A stretch of 64,000 nucleotides of DNA from Notospermus geniculatus (taxonomy: Eukaryota > Nemertea > Pilidiophora > Heteronemertea > Lineidae). The translations under genes and the position numbers were made by a program. Shown piece after piece: positions 1-10,779 of this stretch (position 1 is its first letter; each line of letters begins with the position of its first letter). The stretch lies in NCBI GenBank assembly GCA_002633025.1, contig NMRB01002768.1, positions 18,829 to 82,828 on the forward strand. The letters are read 5' to 3'. The notes beneath the pieces were generated by a model. The model was not told the origin of the DNA. It did no database searches and saw nothing but the letters and a program-made list of their open reading frames with translations.

Positions 1-1128
1 GACCCAATTTGGTATTGCAATAGGCCCATTGGAAAGAACACCCTGAGCAAGATGATGTCGATCATTTCTGTGAATGCCAAGTTAAGCAAAATCTACACAA
101 ATCATAGCATTCGCGCAACGCACATTAGTTCACTGGACGATGCTGGGTTTGAAGCGAGGCATATCATGAGGACAAGTGGTCATAAAGATGAATCCTCTAT
201 TCGATCGTATTCCCACCGCCTGAGTGATTCAAAAAAAGGGAGATCTCTTCAACTCTTGCCAAGTGCACAGGGCTTCTTCCTTCTAAGCGAGATAAGGGGG
301 AAAGGTAATTGATATCAAAGGAAATGAAGTAATCTAGGCCTATACAATGTATACCGTACATGTAGTAGTGGAAGGAGTGGTGGCGGATCTGCATGTCAGT
401 TTTCTTTTGCTGCTTTTCTTTCTTAAATGTCCTGGAGTCAGTGCTACAACATCCTAAAATTCAATCTGTTCCTAAAACTCAATCTGTTTGTATTTTTTCA
501 GGGAAGTCAGACCTATTCATAATGAAGTACAACAACAGTCTGAACCAGAAGCCTCAGAGCAAGAGGATGATGGCCCACCTAGCCCGAGCCTCCTCCCTAC
601 ATGTAGCAATCATCAAAGGTCAGCAGACTTTTAGTGCCACAGCTCTTGCAGCATACATGTATGAACACAAGTTTTGTGTCAACAATTCCATATCCGGAGT
701 AGATGAAATAACAGGAATATTACATTGTACATGTAATACAGGCAAAATACTGTATCCTGTAACAATTCAATGCCTTCTTTGCCTCATATTTTCAGGGATG
801 TCACGTCGGTGTCTACAGACTGCGTTACATATGATGGAAACATACAATGGAATGACAGGATCAGCACAAACAGGTAGGCACTAATAGACATTCAAAATGT
901 TCACAGTGTGTGGAGTGTGTGGAGATTATTTCAAATTGACATGTCCAGAATATCCTGAGATAATGATGACGTCAGGAATCTGACAGGACCAGTACTGTAC
1001 ACTATAAATTCAGAGCCTTCTTTGCCTCCTATTTTCAGGGACGTCAGGTCAGTGTCTGCTGACCGTGTTCAACCAATATCTGGTGGAAATGTGCAACCCA
1101 GTAGGCCTAACTACATCAGAAGAACAAG
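1..1128 (+). pseudogene. Crypton-type tyrosine recombinase, 3' part, with frameshift
   Basis: The window opens inside an ORF reading WYCNRPIGKNTLSK, then NHSIRATHIS, SGHKDESSIRSY. These are the C-terminal boxes of tyrosine recombinases: the second catalytic Arg in HSIR, the His of SGH and the nucleophile Tyr of SY. The spacing and wording match the Crypton-derived DUF3504 domain of animal KIAA1958/ZMYM/QRICH1-like proteins (family knowledge). The first exon ends at a GT at 305. After the A7 run at 231-237 the expected reading SKKREISSTL lies in another frame, so one base is missing there or in the assembly. That shifted frame ends in phase 2, matching three following exons at 502-618, 796-873 and 1039-1128. 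These are all multiples of three, phase 2/2, and flanked by TTTTCAG and GT. The first encodes an acidic Gln/Glu/Pro-rich tail. The other two begin DVTSVS and DVRSVS and look duplicated. Recombinase identity is fairly sure; intactness is doubtful. Confidence 0.7.
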
Positions 1129-1947
1129 GTAGGTATAGACCCATTGCGGGTGACGTCACGTCTATTTGTAAACACGATGCGCGCGCATACTGCCAGGCAA
1201 ATTTACGTCATGTGCACACGTGTTTCCGCGGGAAGTGGTGCAGACGAAATCCTGCAAGCACTGACTGCAGCACTGTGCTTTTCGTTGCTTTTCGCACACC
1301 GTTTTTAGGCCTATAGGCCTACTAGGTCTGTGCCGAATTTTCATCAGTGTCCGAATGGAATCCAAGTATTGTAAAACGTTGGAACCGGCAGATCAAGCTG
1401 CATACTTAAAAAAATTGAAACTTTCTGATGGATCGGTACTTCCCGATCCATTTGCCCTGCCGTCATCAGAATGGGTGCAGGATGAATCTCTCCTGCCAGA
1501 TATTTCGTGGTTGGACATTGAAATTTTTTTAATTAACCAGCCAAGTGAATACACGAAGGAAGCCCTACGAGCCTACAAATCACTCGAGGCGTACAATTAC
1601 TTTGTTTGTGGTCACGTCCAAGATATGTACTGCCACAGCAGCCCGACTGGACAGCCATTCCTTGCTGTCAAAAGTGAAGTTTTACCCAGTCAACGCCAGG
1701 GGGCCAAGACCAAATGCTACGCTGTTTGGATATATCTACATAAGGACAGCTGGATATTGACAGCAAATTGCACCTGCATGGCTGGGTAAATATAAGTTTT
1801 TTTGCGTACGTTACCTTGGCTTAAGGCCTGAGAATTATTTGTTATTTGAAGGCACACAATAATCATGACACAGTCCAAAAGAATGCTCAACTGCCTGCGC
1901 TATCAAACATAGTAGGCCTAGGCCTATCGTGTGTGTGATGCAAAACA

Positions 1948-4900
1948 AATTCAAATTCAAATTCAAATATAGTTTATTGTCACCTTATAAGCAAGTTACA
2001 TCGGTGTGAGAAATACAATAAACTGAGTGCAAATAGAATGGAGGAAGGTGGAAAAAATAGACAAAGGAAGATCTGTCTATAGGAATGTACTCCCTTTGCT
2101 AGCGTGTAAGAAGAAAGTGAGTGACGGCTTTACAAGAAAAATACATATATACAAGTATAAGAATGAACAATTTGTTTCCAAGTTCATAAATCATTAAAAA
2201 CAAATCATTATAAATTAACAGAACAAAATTTCGAAATATCTTGAAGTACTTCTCCCTCAGATGACATTAAATAAATGAATAAGTCAGATTTTGACAGCGA
2301 TTTTGTCGAGGGATAAGATGAAAAAATTTTATCAGTGAATACAAGTCTTTCTTTTTCAAATTTTTTACAGTCTTGTAAAAAATGAATTTCATCTTGAACA
2401 CAATTCTTATTATTCGCTAAGCAGAAATCACAAAATCTATTTTCTCTTGGAACAATGGGATTGGCGTATCTCCCCGTTTCAATTTTCAATTTATGACTGC
2501 TTATTCTAAAACGGGTCAGTGCCACACGCTGACGTCTGTTAGTAATTAAATCCAAATACTTTTCGTACTCAAAATGAGTCTTGAATAGAACCAGCGTGTT
2601 AAATTTTCCACAATTATCATTCTTGTACTTGGAAACGAATTGTTCAGACCAAAAATTAGTAAACGACTCCTTAAGGATCTGACTGGACCAAACACCTTTG
2701 CTGTCGGCAAGATTCTGTAGATTGACATCGAAAAGTCTTGAAATATTTTTAACATAAGTATACCAAGAAAATGTTCCACCACTATCTATAGACTTGGATT
2801 CATCAAAAGCATTCTGCAAAATAATACTTTGGGATGAATTTTTTGAAAGGTGACAATAGTAACGTATCACAGATTTAATAATGTCATGTAGGAGAGGGAA
2901 TCTCCCAAGTTCTCCTCTGACTGCCATATTCCCAGCCCGTTTTGGGACTCCAAGAATAAATTTGCAGAATGAAATATTTACCATCTCTGCTGGACATTTG
3001 TCCATCAGGGTGTCATAAAACCTTTTCAGGCACTGAGTCTTATTGAGATTCTTCTTAAAGAGATTCTCAGCCCCCCAAACCTCAGCGCCATACAGACAGA
3101 TAGGCTTAATGAGATGATCGAATAAATGAATACATACTTTTGGATTCAAACCCGAATCCGCAATACAAGATCTCAATTTAAATAGTGCTTTCTTAGCTTT
3201 TCCAGCCAAAATTTGCTTAGCATCATTAAAGGAACCAGATGATGAGAAATGAATGCCAAGATATTTATAATTTCTAACACACTCAATTTCATTTGAGTTC
3301 AAAAAGAATTTTTCTTTACACTTATGTCCATTCCTACTAAATTTCATTATCTTCGTCTTCTTCACATTAACATTGAGGTGCCACTTATTGCAATAAGCCT
3401 CCAAGTTCTTAATTTTAGATCGAAGGTCTTCAGCAGACAAAGAAAAAATGACTAGATCATCTGCATACAATAAACATCGAACATCATGAGAGGCAAGGAA
3501 TGGGGTATCTCCGTTGACAGAAAATTCATTTGGCAGGTCATTTGTAAAAAGATTAAATAGTAGAGGGCTCAAAATTTCACCCTGTTTTACCCCAGTGGTA
3601 ATCTTAAAGGAGGGAGTTACTTGGTCTGCTATTTTAACACACGCTGTACTCTGATCGTACATACTCTTTATCACTTTGAAAAAATTCCCTCTAATGTTTT
3701 GACTCAACAGTTTGAAATAAAGGCCTGTATGCCACACACTATCAAAAGCCTTTTTGAAATCTACGAAGCATGCATACAGTGGCTTCTTATTTTTCTTAAC
3801 ATATTTCTCCACCAAGGTTCTCATGACAAACATGTGGTCCGCAGTCCTTGCCTCCTTTTTAAAACCAATTTGAAATGGATTTAAAATAGAATTCTTCTTA
3901 ACATAATCATACAACCTTGAATTTAAAACTGAAGTAAACACCTTTGAAAGACAACTATTTACAGTTATACCTCTATAATTTCCTGGGTCAAAAGTTGAAC
4001 CATCTTTAAAGATATTAGAAATACGTCCACAGCACCATGATTTAGGAAAAGTGCAAGTTGACAGTAAATGATTAAAAAGTTTAGTAAGAGACTTGATGAG
4101 AGAAGGTGAAGAAGACTTGATCATTTCATTACTAATCCTGTCACCACCAACAGCTTTACCATTTTTCAGGTTCTTTATCGCTTTAACCACTTCATCTTTT
4201 GAAATTCTGAAATCGAGTTCTGAGAAGAAAGGTTCTGATGACATAGACTGAATATCATCTCTCATGTCGGAGGGGGGCCGTGGAGGAGGCCTAGAAATCA
4301 GGGACTCATAGTGTTTGATCCATTGGTCGTCACCAATATTTCTCTCAGGATTTAATTTAGCCGAGTCTGAATTTCTTAGCTCATCTACCAGTTTCCAGTA
4401 CTGTTTCGGGTTACGGGTCGAAAATTCTTCTAAATTCCTAATAAGTTGCTGTTTGACTTTAAATTTCTTTTCTCTCAGAACCTTCCTGTACATCTTTTTC
4501 ATAGAGAAAAACCTAGCTCTAACATATGGATCTTTAGGATTCTTCAAAAGAAGTCTGCCCGTCTGCTGTAAATCACGTCGTAACTTAGTGCAGTCTTGGT
4601 CAAACCATTTGTTTTTCTTAAATTTATTTTTACCCTTCTTCCTATTCCCTTTCCTACGCAATTTGCAGGCAGTATCTGCTGCAGTAAGTATAATGTTGGT
4701 AAGATCATTCACCATCTGTTCAGACTGTTCAGTTTTAAACTCCAAATTATTAAATTGATCAATCTTCTCTTTTAAATTAGGTGAGTCAAGTGCTTCTTTA
4801 AATAAATAAGCAGAGTTTGAATCCCATTTGTGCAATGTAGGGATATCACATAAATTCTTAGCAGACGAGCAAGCTTCCGAAGGAACCTGTACATGGTTAC

Positions 4901-5762
4901 ATTTTAACTTTAAACTTATCATACAGTGGTCAGTCAGATCCTCAAAAAGGTCATGTACTTTAAAACTAATTATATTTTTAAAAAGACTATAATGTGCTAG
5001 TGCATAATCTACAGTGCTCGGACCATTATATTTGTGACAAGTCATGTTACCCTTCGTATCTCCTAAAATTCTTCCATTCAAAATTTTCATACCAGAAGCA
5101 ATACAAAGGTCCAACATTTTCTCGACATACATTGGAGGATACACAACTGGATCACAATTACTTCTGTGCAGTTTAACAGCATTGAGATTATCATCAGGAA
5201 CATAAAAATTGGGAAATGGTTGAAAAGACGTGGTGTCATTGGGAATAAAATCATTCAATTGACCAGTTCGTGTATTAAAGTCACCCATGAGGATAATTCT
5301 ACCTCCATTAGAAAATTTTTCACAATCATTTTCGAGATGTTCCCATGTACCATGCTCACTTATAGAATTTTTTGAATAGGATGAATTATATGGACTATTG
5401 TATACCACCCCAATAACAATATCTTCCACATCCAAATTACTCAGTTTTACCCAAGCAAGATTGCATGATTTACTATCATAAAAGGATACAAATTTTTCCA
5501 GTGTATTCCTAACCAGAATAGCTACACCGCCTGAGCCTTTTCTAGCTTTTGAATGCTTTGGTCTGTTAACTTGAAAGGCAATAAAACCTGGGACTGAGAT
5601 TGAATTATCAATAGTTTCATGAGTTTCCGTGAGCAGTAGAATGTCTGATTTTCTTGTTTCTGCCAAGAAGACTGGATCGAGTAATTTGGATTTAGATGTG
5701 GATGCAGATAAACCATTGACATTCCATTAGGAGATTACAATGTAATCCCGATTTCTATCTAG
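1948..5762 (-). mobile_element. Non-LTR retrotransposon (APE/RT class, CR1/L2- or RTEX-like), antisense in the nuclease gene's intron
   Basis: A single long minus-strand ORF (2208-5666) with endonuclease and reverse transcriptase lies between nuclease exons 1 and 2. At the low-coordinate side, the element's 3' end, is a short hexamer array of TTTGAA on the minus strand (1948-1970), the kind of microsatellite tail that ends CR1/L2-type elements. No poly(A) is seen there. The 5' limit is uncertain; the endonuclease frame begins about 5720. No ORF1 is evident upstream, so the copy is probably 5'-truncated or of a single-ORF type. Confidence 0.75.
2208..5666 (-). CDS. Retrotransposon endonuclease-reverse transcriptase, uninterrupted
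   Basis: An 1152-residue ORF without stops. The N-terminal AP-type endonuclease shows LLLTETHE (catalytic Glu, about residue 14), GDFNTR (about 127), STVDYALA and LTDHCMI (terminal Asp-His). The open frame continues upstream of the first Met to a WNVNGL box, the classical endonuclease start, directly after a TAA; the Met at 5666 may therefore not be the natural start. The reverse transcriptase shows NYRGITVNSCLSKVF (about 565), FVDFKKAFDSVW (about 640) and the catalytic LLYADDLVIF (about 735). Near residues 1072-1095 a CxxC...HFLQDC zinc-knuckle-like motif follows, typical of this class. It makes cDNA by target-primed reverse transcription. The uninterrupted frame argues for a recent insertion, younger than the host transposon. 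Assignment to CR1/L2 or RTEX needs an RT phylogeny. Confidence 0.88.
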   Translation of the reverse strand: MAETRKSDILLLTETHETIDNSISVPGFIAFQVNRPKHSKARKGSGGVAILVRNTLEKFVSFYDSKSCNLAWVKLSNLDVEDIVIGVVYNSPYNSSYSKNSISEHGTWEHLENDCEKFSNGGRIILMGDFNTRTGQLNDFIPNDTTSFQPFPNFYVPDDNLNAVKLHRSNCDPVVYPPMYVEKMLDLCIASGMKILNGRILGDTKGNMTCHKYNGPSTVDYALAHYSLFKNIISFKVHDLFEDLTDHCMISLKLKCNHVQVPSEACSSAKNLCDIPTLHKWDSNSAYLFKEALDSPNLKEKIDQFNNLEFKTEQSEQMVNDLTNIILTAADTACKLRRKGNRKKGKNKFKKNKWFDQDCTKLRRDLQQTGRLLLKNPKDPYVRARFFSMKKMYRKVLREKKFKVKQQLIRNLEEFSTRNPKQYWKLVDELRNSDSAKLNPERNIGDDQWIKHYESLISRPPPRPPSDMRDDIQSMSSEPFFSELDFRISKDEVVKAIKNLKNGKAVGGDRISNEMIKSSSPSLIKSLTKLFNHLLSTCTFPKSWCCGRISNIFKDGSTFDPGNYRGITVNSCLSKVFTSVLNSRLYDYVKKNSILNPFQIGFKKEARTADHMFVMRTLVEKYVKKNKKPLYACFVDFKKAFDSVWHTGLYFKLLSQNIRGNFFKVIKSMYDQSTACVKIADQVTPSFKITTGVKQGEILSPLLFNLFTNDLPNEFSVNGDTPFLASHDVRCLLYADDLVIFSLSAEDLRSKIKNLEAYCNKWHLNVNVKKTKIMKFSRNGHKCKEKFFLNSNEIECVRNYKYLGIHFSSSGSFNDAKQILAGKAKKALFKLRSCIADSGLNPKVCIHLFDHLIKPICLYGAEVWGAENLFKKNLNKTQCLKRFYDTLMDKCPAEMVNISFCKFILGVPKRAGNMAVRGELGRFPLLHDIIKSVIRYYCHLSKNSSQSIILQNAFDESKSIDSGGTFSWYTYVKNISRLFDVNLQNLADSKGVWSSQILKESFTNFWSEQFVSKYKNDNCGKFNTLVLFKTHFEYEKYLDLITNRRQRVALTRFRISSHKLKIETGRYANPIVPRENRFCDFCLANNKNCVQDEIHFLQDCKKFEKERLVFTDKIFSSYPSTKSLSKSDLFIYLMSSEGEVLQDISKFCSVNL

Positions 5763-8542
5763 ATGGGTGGATTTCAAACATTTTCTGTAGTGATTTGGCA
5801 TCTAAAACGAATGAAATGTCCCCAGTGGACAATTGTCAGAAAAGCATACAAGCTGTACAAATCAAGGTCAATAATACAAGATGTAAAAAAGTATAGGTCA
5901 GTTCAAAGTACATTACAAACAGAAGAGAAATTATTTGACAAAGTCAAAAAGTCAGCAAGAATTATCGATAAATCAAGAAACCAATGCAGATACAATCAAT
6001 ACTATGTCATGAAAAAATGAATGTGATTTTAAAGGCTACATGCATTACAATTCATTGCAACAAGAACTGTTGATGCAGAAGTGGGTCAGTTTACTATTAA
6101 TACACTGGATCTGGATTGTGCTGCTTGAGATGGGCGGAGTCTCGAGTTCAGTCATTGCTGCCTGGCCACGTGGACTTGTTTACAAACACAGATGATCCAG
6201 CCTACTATAAAAACAATGAAGTCTGCAAAGCAGATTTTTGTTCCATTTTCATAAATTTGATATTTCTGTTATTTTTACAGGCTTGGATCTGCATGCAGTC
6301 ACATAGCTGCTGTGTTGTTCAGGTTGCATGCATGCTCAAGATTAGAGCTAAACAAAGTTACATGCACAAGCAAACTATGCCAGTGGAAAGTTGCCAAGAA
6401 AAATGTAAGTATTTTCACTATTCATTGTGAGTGATGAAGGTGTTATCAAACATATCCAACATATAAATACATGTCATGTCTTGGATGATGTAGCCTAGGC
6501 TATTAACATTGTTAGTTTACCTTCCTTCACAGTGCTGGCGGTGTTGCCTTTATGTGAGAACTCTTCGAGTCCTGCAGGATATGGATGACGGGCATTGTAT
6601 GCATTACATGGTGGGGATGATACAGTGATCATGATGGGCTGAAGGTAGACTGAAGGGACAAGACATTGCAGGGACAATTAAGACATTCTTATTCCATTTC
6701 ATTTTTCTTTGTAGGTTGAACCAGCTCCACTTCATGAAATTAATTTCACGAGACCGAAGAAATCTGAATTGCTGCCACATTCTTCATCAGAAGGTACCCG
6801 TTTTGGTAAGTGTCATTGCCCCGGGTATCATTGGTAGTAAATCTTTTGCCCGACGCCATCCATTTCAATGTTTGGTGCCCACGTCCCAATTGAAATGAGT
6901 GGATTTGCATTGCAATATAATTTGCTACTAAATTTAAGGAATTTATACACAAAGACATGGTTGCTCAAGTTTCACAAAAGGAGGAAGGAAAATCAGCTGA
7001 ATTGCTCTTCAAAATTTGGGCTGTCAGCTAAGACTGAGCTCGGGGGTCACTACACAATAGTTATTTTCAACTTGCATCATCCATCCACTGAATCTGCCAA
7101 TTACACAAAATATGTGATTCTTAATCTCTCTGAGAGTATATTATATTATAACATTATGTATTCTTGCTATTACAGATAAAGACGAGGGGCATGTGAATGC
7201 AGAGGGTGAAGATGGAGCAGAAATCCTGCAGTCATTGTATCAGATTTTCCCAGATGCTGCAGTTTTTACCAGTTACCAAGAACCTTCAGCCACTGCAACT
7301 GTAGATTGCTGGCAGTCAGACGGACACAGCATCAGAGGATGACACCAACTCCATCCCAGAACCTTTAACTTCACTCTTCCGACCCTCATCAATTAACTTA
7401 GATGCCACAGCTCTTGAACCACTATGCCAACAGATTTACTCAATCTACAAGAGAACATACAACCAAGATCATTATGACCACCTGACAAATGTAACAACTC
7501 AACAATCTTTATCTGCATCATGGATGATTCACCGAGCTGGTAGGATAACAGCACACTTCTTCCACCGCGCCTTCCATCTTAGAGACCTAAAAGAAGACAG
7601 CAGCTTTGTCCGTGACATAATGCAGTACTCAAAACCAGTTGATGTGCCAGCAACTAGGTGGGGGAAGAAGAAGGAGCACACTGCTCGGATGGAATACACC
7701 AAGAAGAAGTGCCTCTCCCACTGTTCATTTAGTATTGATTTGACTGGATTGCATGTGAATGCCAAGTACCCACATATCGGTGCATCACCAGATGGACTTG
7801 TTGAGTGTGCTTGCCATGGACAAGGTGTCCTGGAAGTTAAATGTCCCTTTAAGTACAAGTGCGGCCTTACCAATTACTTAGAGGACAAAAGGTGTCCATT
7901 CAATCCAGACCTGACTGTTAAAAAAACTCATGAATACTATATGCAGCTTCAGGGACAGATGTTGGTCACAGAGAGAAAGTATGCAGATCTATTTATATGG
8001 ACTGAGGGGGGTAACATCCTGACAACTGTACCACGAGATGAAGAAATCATCAAACAGCTCTTAACTAAATTGCAGACGATATTCAACAAAGTAATTCTTC
8101 CAGAAGTGGTTACACGAAAGCACGATATTGATGAGAATGTAGCCAAATTGTTCTGCGACTGTCAACGGCCCAGTTTCGGACAAATGATTGCATGTGATGG
8201 TGACAGTTGTGACAAGGAATGGTTCCACTATGCGTGTGTTGGGATAACTCGGGCCCCCAAAGGAAAGTGGATGTGTGCCAGTTGCAAAAACAAATGAATA
8301 AGTCTGTAAACAAGTATTATGGTGAGGAAGGATATTAATTTAATGTAAGTACAATATTAACTTGTCAAAGTCATATACATATACATGTAAAAACTATCAC
8401 ATTTCAGATGCAGTTGTAAAAGTGTTAATCACAGAACTCTTTCACTTGAGTGATTAGCTAAGCAGAAAGGCGGGCATGTGTGAACTGGCAAGAGTTTGCA
8501 TGGAGGATTTCTGCAAATCGGAATGCAGTTCCTTCTTCAAGA

Positions 8543-9804
8543 CTACTTAGGTACAACACTCTTGTTCAAGTTGACTAGTGCTGAGCAAATAGTCATAATG
8601 TCATTTAGAAGCTTGACCTGGGAAATTGGAATTACACTTTGTAAAATTCTGAACTGCTTAATTCTACCAATAACCCTTTCTACGTGTATTCTACACCGAG
8701 ATAGCTGTCTTGATGTATCAACTTCACAAGCAGATAGTTGTTTTTTGCCCTTTGTAAAGCTAGGCACATAGAGAGTTGCACCCTTGGCTGCAGATTCTTC
8801 CCTGAGGTTGAAACCTCTGTCTGCTAGGACCTGGTCACCTTTCTGCAATTTTGACAGAAGTCCAGATTCAAGAGTGATTTTTTTGTCAGACACTCGTCCT
8901 CCCCAACCCTTAGAAAGGAAACTAACAGCCCCTGCAGGAGTTATACCCAATAGGTACTTCATTGTGTTATTGTGTTTATATGTTGACCAAGTCTGGGAAC
9001 GTGCTGTGATTTTCAGTGGTCTTTCTATGAATACCTCGCTGCAATCAATAATTGAACTACAATTTCTAAATTTGGACTGAAAACACTTTGGCAAATTCTT
9101 CCTAAGAGCTTTTCTAGAGGGCCAGATTATCAAAGGTGAAAGGCACTTTGCTAGTGCAGGGAGCCAGTTCCTGATAATTTTTGAAATCACATACTCGGGA
9201 ACATTGAACCTGAGTGCTAGGTCCTTATTTAATAAGCCGAGTCTGAGCTTCATCAGAATGACCAGTAAGTGATCCTCAAATGACAAGAAATTTGTAAATG
9301 CTGTGATCTTGTGTTTTACAATGCACAAAAGCCACATGAAAATAGCCACAGATGGCAACCCAGTGTAAAAATTCAATCTTTCATTCGTATCACTAACATT
9401 CTTGAAACAAAACTTCTCTTTCTTCAGTTGTTCATGGAGTTCTGCATTTTCTGCCTTCAAAGTTCTTTCAGAATCCATCCTTCTTTGCAGGTCTTCCCTG
9501 AGCTGATGATTCTCCATCTGCAAACTGTGAACTTCAGCTGTCAATTCTTGAAGTGTCTTCAGTGTGGCTATGAAGAAAGAAACAATCATCACTTTCTACA
9601 TGTACTGTGAAATCAATATTTTTGGCACTATCATTAAAAAAGATAAAGGATTAAAATCATTTGAATATGGGTAACAATTACATACCTGCAGGTACATGTA
9701 AGGACTCTATCACTGTGTCTTGGTCAGTTGTGGCTTGGTCAATGACATCACTCTGTTTGTCCTGTTGTTTTTCCAGCTCAATGGATGGGGATGGATGATA
9801 GTAC
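8543..9804 (-). CDS. DDE transposase (HTH + DDE_Tnp_4), ISL2EU/Harbinger-like
   Basis: Main exon 8543-9567, preceded on the minus strand by exon 9686-9804. The junction is TGCAG/GTATG to CATAG, phase 1, giving HVPA-ATLKTLQELTAE. The upstream exon adds YYHPSPSIELEKQQDKQ. The N-terminal part of the main exon is a heptad-like coiled coil (LTAEVHSLQMENHQLREDL). A helix-turn-helix region follows: FLSFEDHLLVILMKLRLGLL and LALRFNVPEYVISKIIRNWL. The catalytic triad is visible in IIDCSEVFIERP (Asp about residue 183 of the main ORF), LADRGFNL (Asp about 258) and CRIHVERVIGRIKQF (Glu about 305), the DDE_Tnp_4 pattern. It would excise and integrate the element. No frameshift is seen in these two exons. 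THAP or start-codon sequence further 5' (9805-10450) is not recognisable, so the N-terminus is incomplete. Confidence 0.8.
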
Positions 9805-10548
9805 CTAGAAAAAGAGATGAAATAATTAGCCTAGAAAATAATATGGAGGAGTTCATCATTAGGTTTTTGTGCCCCCTTACACAAAATTCCAAAAATTGGC
9901 CAAGGCAGGTTTGGCTCCAACAATCGCTGTTCATCTGACCGTGACANGCCATCGACTGCGTCTTTAGCCTTGTCCAAATCGTGTCATGTTTTGCGTTAAC
10001 TCATAAATTATAAATGAATCTGACCCCTACTTGACCCCCCTCCGAGCCAATCAAAACTCGTGAAACAAATCGCCGTTCGACACTTTCTCTTCTCTTCCCG
10101 CAGACATTTGTAACACGGATTTTGATTGGCACATCGTCATTAGCCTTCGCACACCGATGATTGGCCGAGGCGTCTAACCTCATCAGAAGCGGGCAATGTG
10201 ATGGATTCAAACCAGGCTAGATGGGCGTCAGGCCAGATAGACTGGTGAGAATCAGATGCAGCGGCGCTGCCAGGAGGAAACGGCTCCTTCCTGAAATGTT
10301 TGACCAACTGTGTTGAGAATGTCTGGTGAACCTTGCACACAAAAAAATGCGGTAAAAACAGTTCCCCGCAAAAATCACAAAAATCCCTAGTTTTCTGTGG
10401 TGTGAGGACGCGGGCACCTCCCGCGAAACCCTGCATCGTCAATCAGAGCATTTGACGATGTCCTTTTTCACGATAAAGAATGGCTCAAGTAGGGAAGCGA
10501 CATCCACACCTCAAAAATGACAGTGCGTTACTCGGACGGGCATTGTAA

Positions 10549-10779
10549 GGAAATCGCCGAAGAATCTATCGACTTGCCCTGCTGAAGCAGTCTGGGCGAG
10601 TCCTCTCACCCGTGGTCAGTGCACCCACCGTTCATCCTTACACGATCGATCAATTACCTAACACCGAGAAAGACTTTGAGTCTCTCCTTAGTGCCAACAT
10701 CAATTCAGCTTCTCAGCACTTGCCCCTCATGTCCGCTAAATCGTTGTGTGGGGAACTAATAGCCTTTGGCATGGGTTAG
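10549..10779 (+). pseudogene. Short coding-like fragment, unknown protein
   Basis: An open stretch from just after a TAA (10546) to TAG (10777-10779) has protein-like composition: RIYRLALLKQSGRVLSP, then PYTIDQLPNTEKDFESL and NSASQHLPLMSAKSLCGEL. There is no convincing start Met. A second frame upstream (MTVRYSDGHCKEIAEE) stops in the same place, so a frameshift is possible. I recognise no family. It lies between the transposase gene and the synaptotagmin-like gene and could be a remnant of either a transposon or a host exon. Confidence 0.25.

Larger units (their letters stand above)
1355..8297 (+). pseudogene. SWIM zinc-finger / YqaJ-type nuclease / PHD-finger protein of the transposon, one frameshift
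   Basis: Exons fit as 1355-1785, 6281-6404, 6715-6805 and 7176-8297, with donors GTAAAT, GTAAGT, GTAAGT and compatible phases. Exon 1 starts MESKYCKTLEPADQ and ends CTCMAG. Exon 2 completes it as LGSACSHIAAVLFRLHA, giving the CxC-x6-CxH SWIM zinc finger across the junction. The last exon carries GASPDGL and GVLEVKCPF (Asp, then ExK), the catalytic signature of lambda-exonuclease/YqaJ nucleases. It ends in a C-terminal PHD finger beginning FCDC, with WFHYACVG and KGKWMCASC. The expected role is to process DNA ends of the mobile element, with SWIM and PHD for nucleic acid or histone contact (inference). Near 7321 the frame breaks: the upstream frame runs to a TGA at 7337, while the downstream frame is open from about 7323 to the stop. 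The copy is therefore inactive unless this is a sequencing error. The 4.5-kb first intron holds an antisense LINE. Confidence 0.75.
1355..9804. mobile_element. ISL2EU/IS4EU-like DNA transposon (nuclease + DDE transposase)
   Basis: Two convergent genes lie here: a plus-strand SWIM-YqaJ-PHD nuclease (1355-8297) and a minus-strand DDE_Tnp_4-type transposase (8543-9804), with stop codons about 245 bases apart. From family knowledge, ISL2EU/IS4EU elements of animals carry a transposase together with a YqaJ-like nuclease, which this arrangement matches. The coordinates given are only the coding extent; I did not find terminal inverted repeats or a target duplication, so the true ends are unknown. 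About 3.8 kb of the span is a later non-LTR retrotransposon insertion. Confidence 0.65.

Noticed and set aside
10140-10442. Minus-strand frame upstream of the transposase, considered as a THAP first exon
   Set aside because: It lacks the C2CH zinc-binding pattern and the Pro/Trp landmarks of a THAP domain, and there is no supported splice to 9804.
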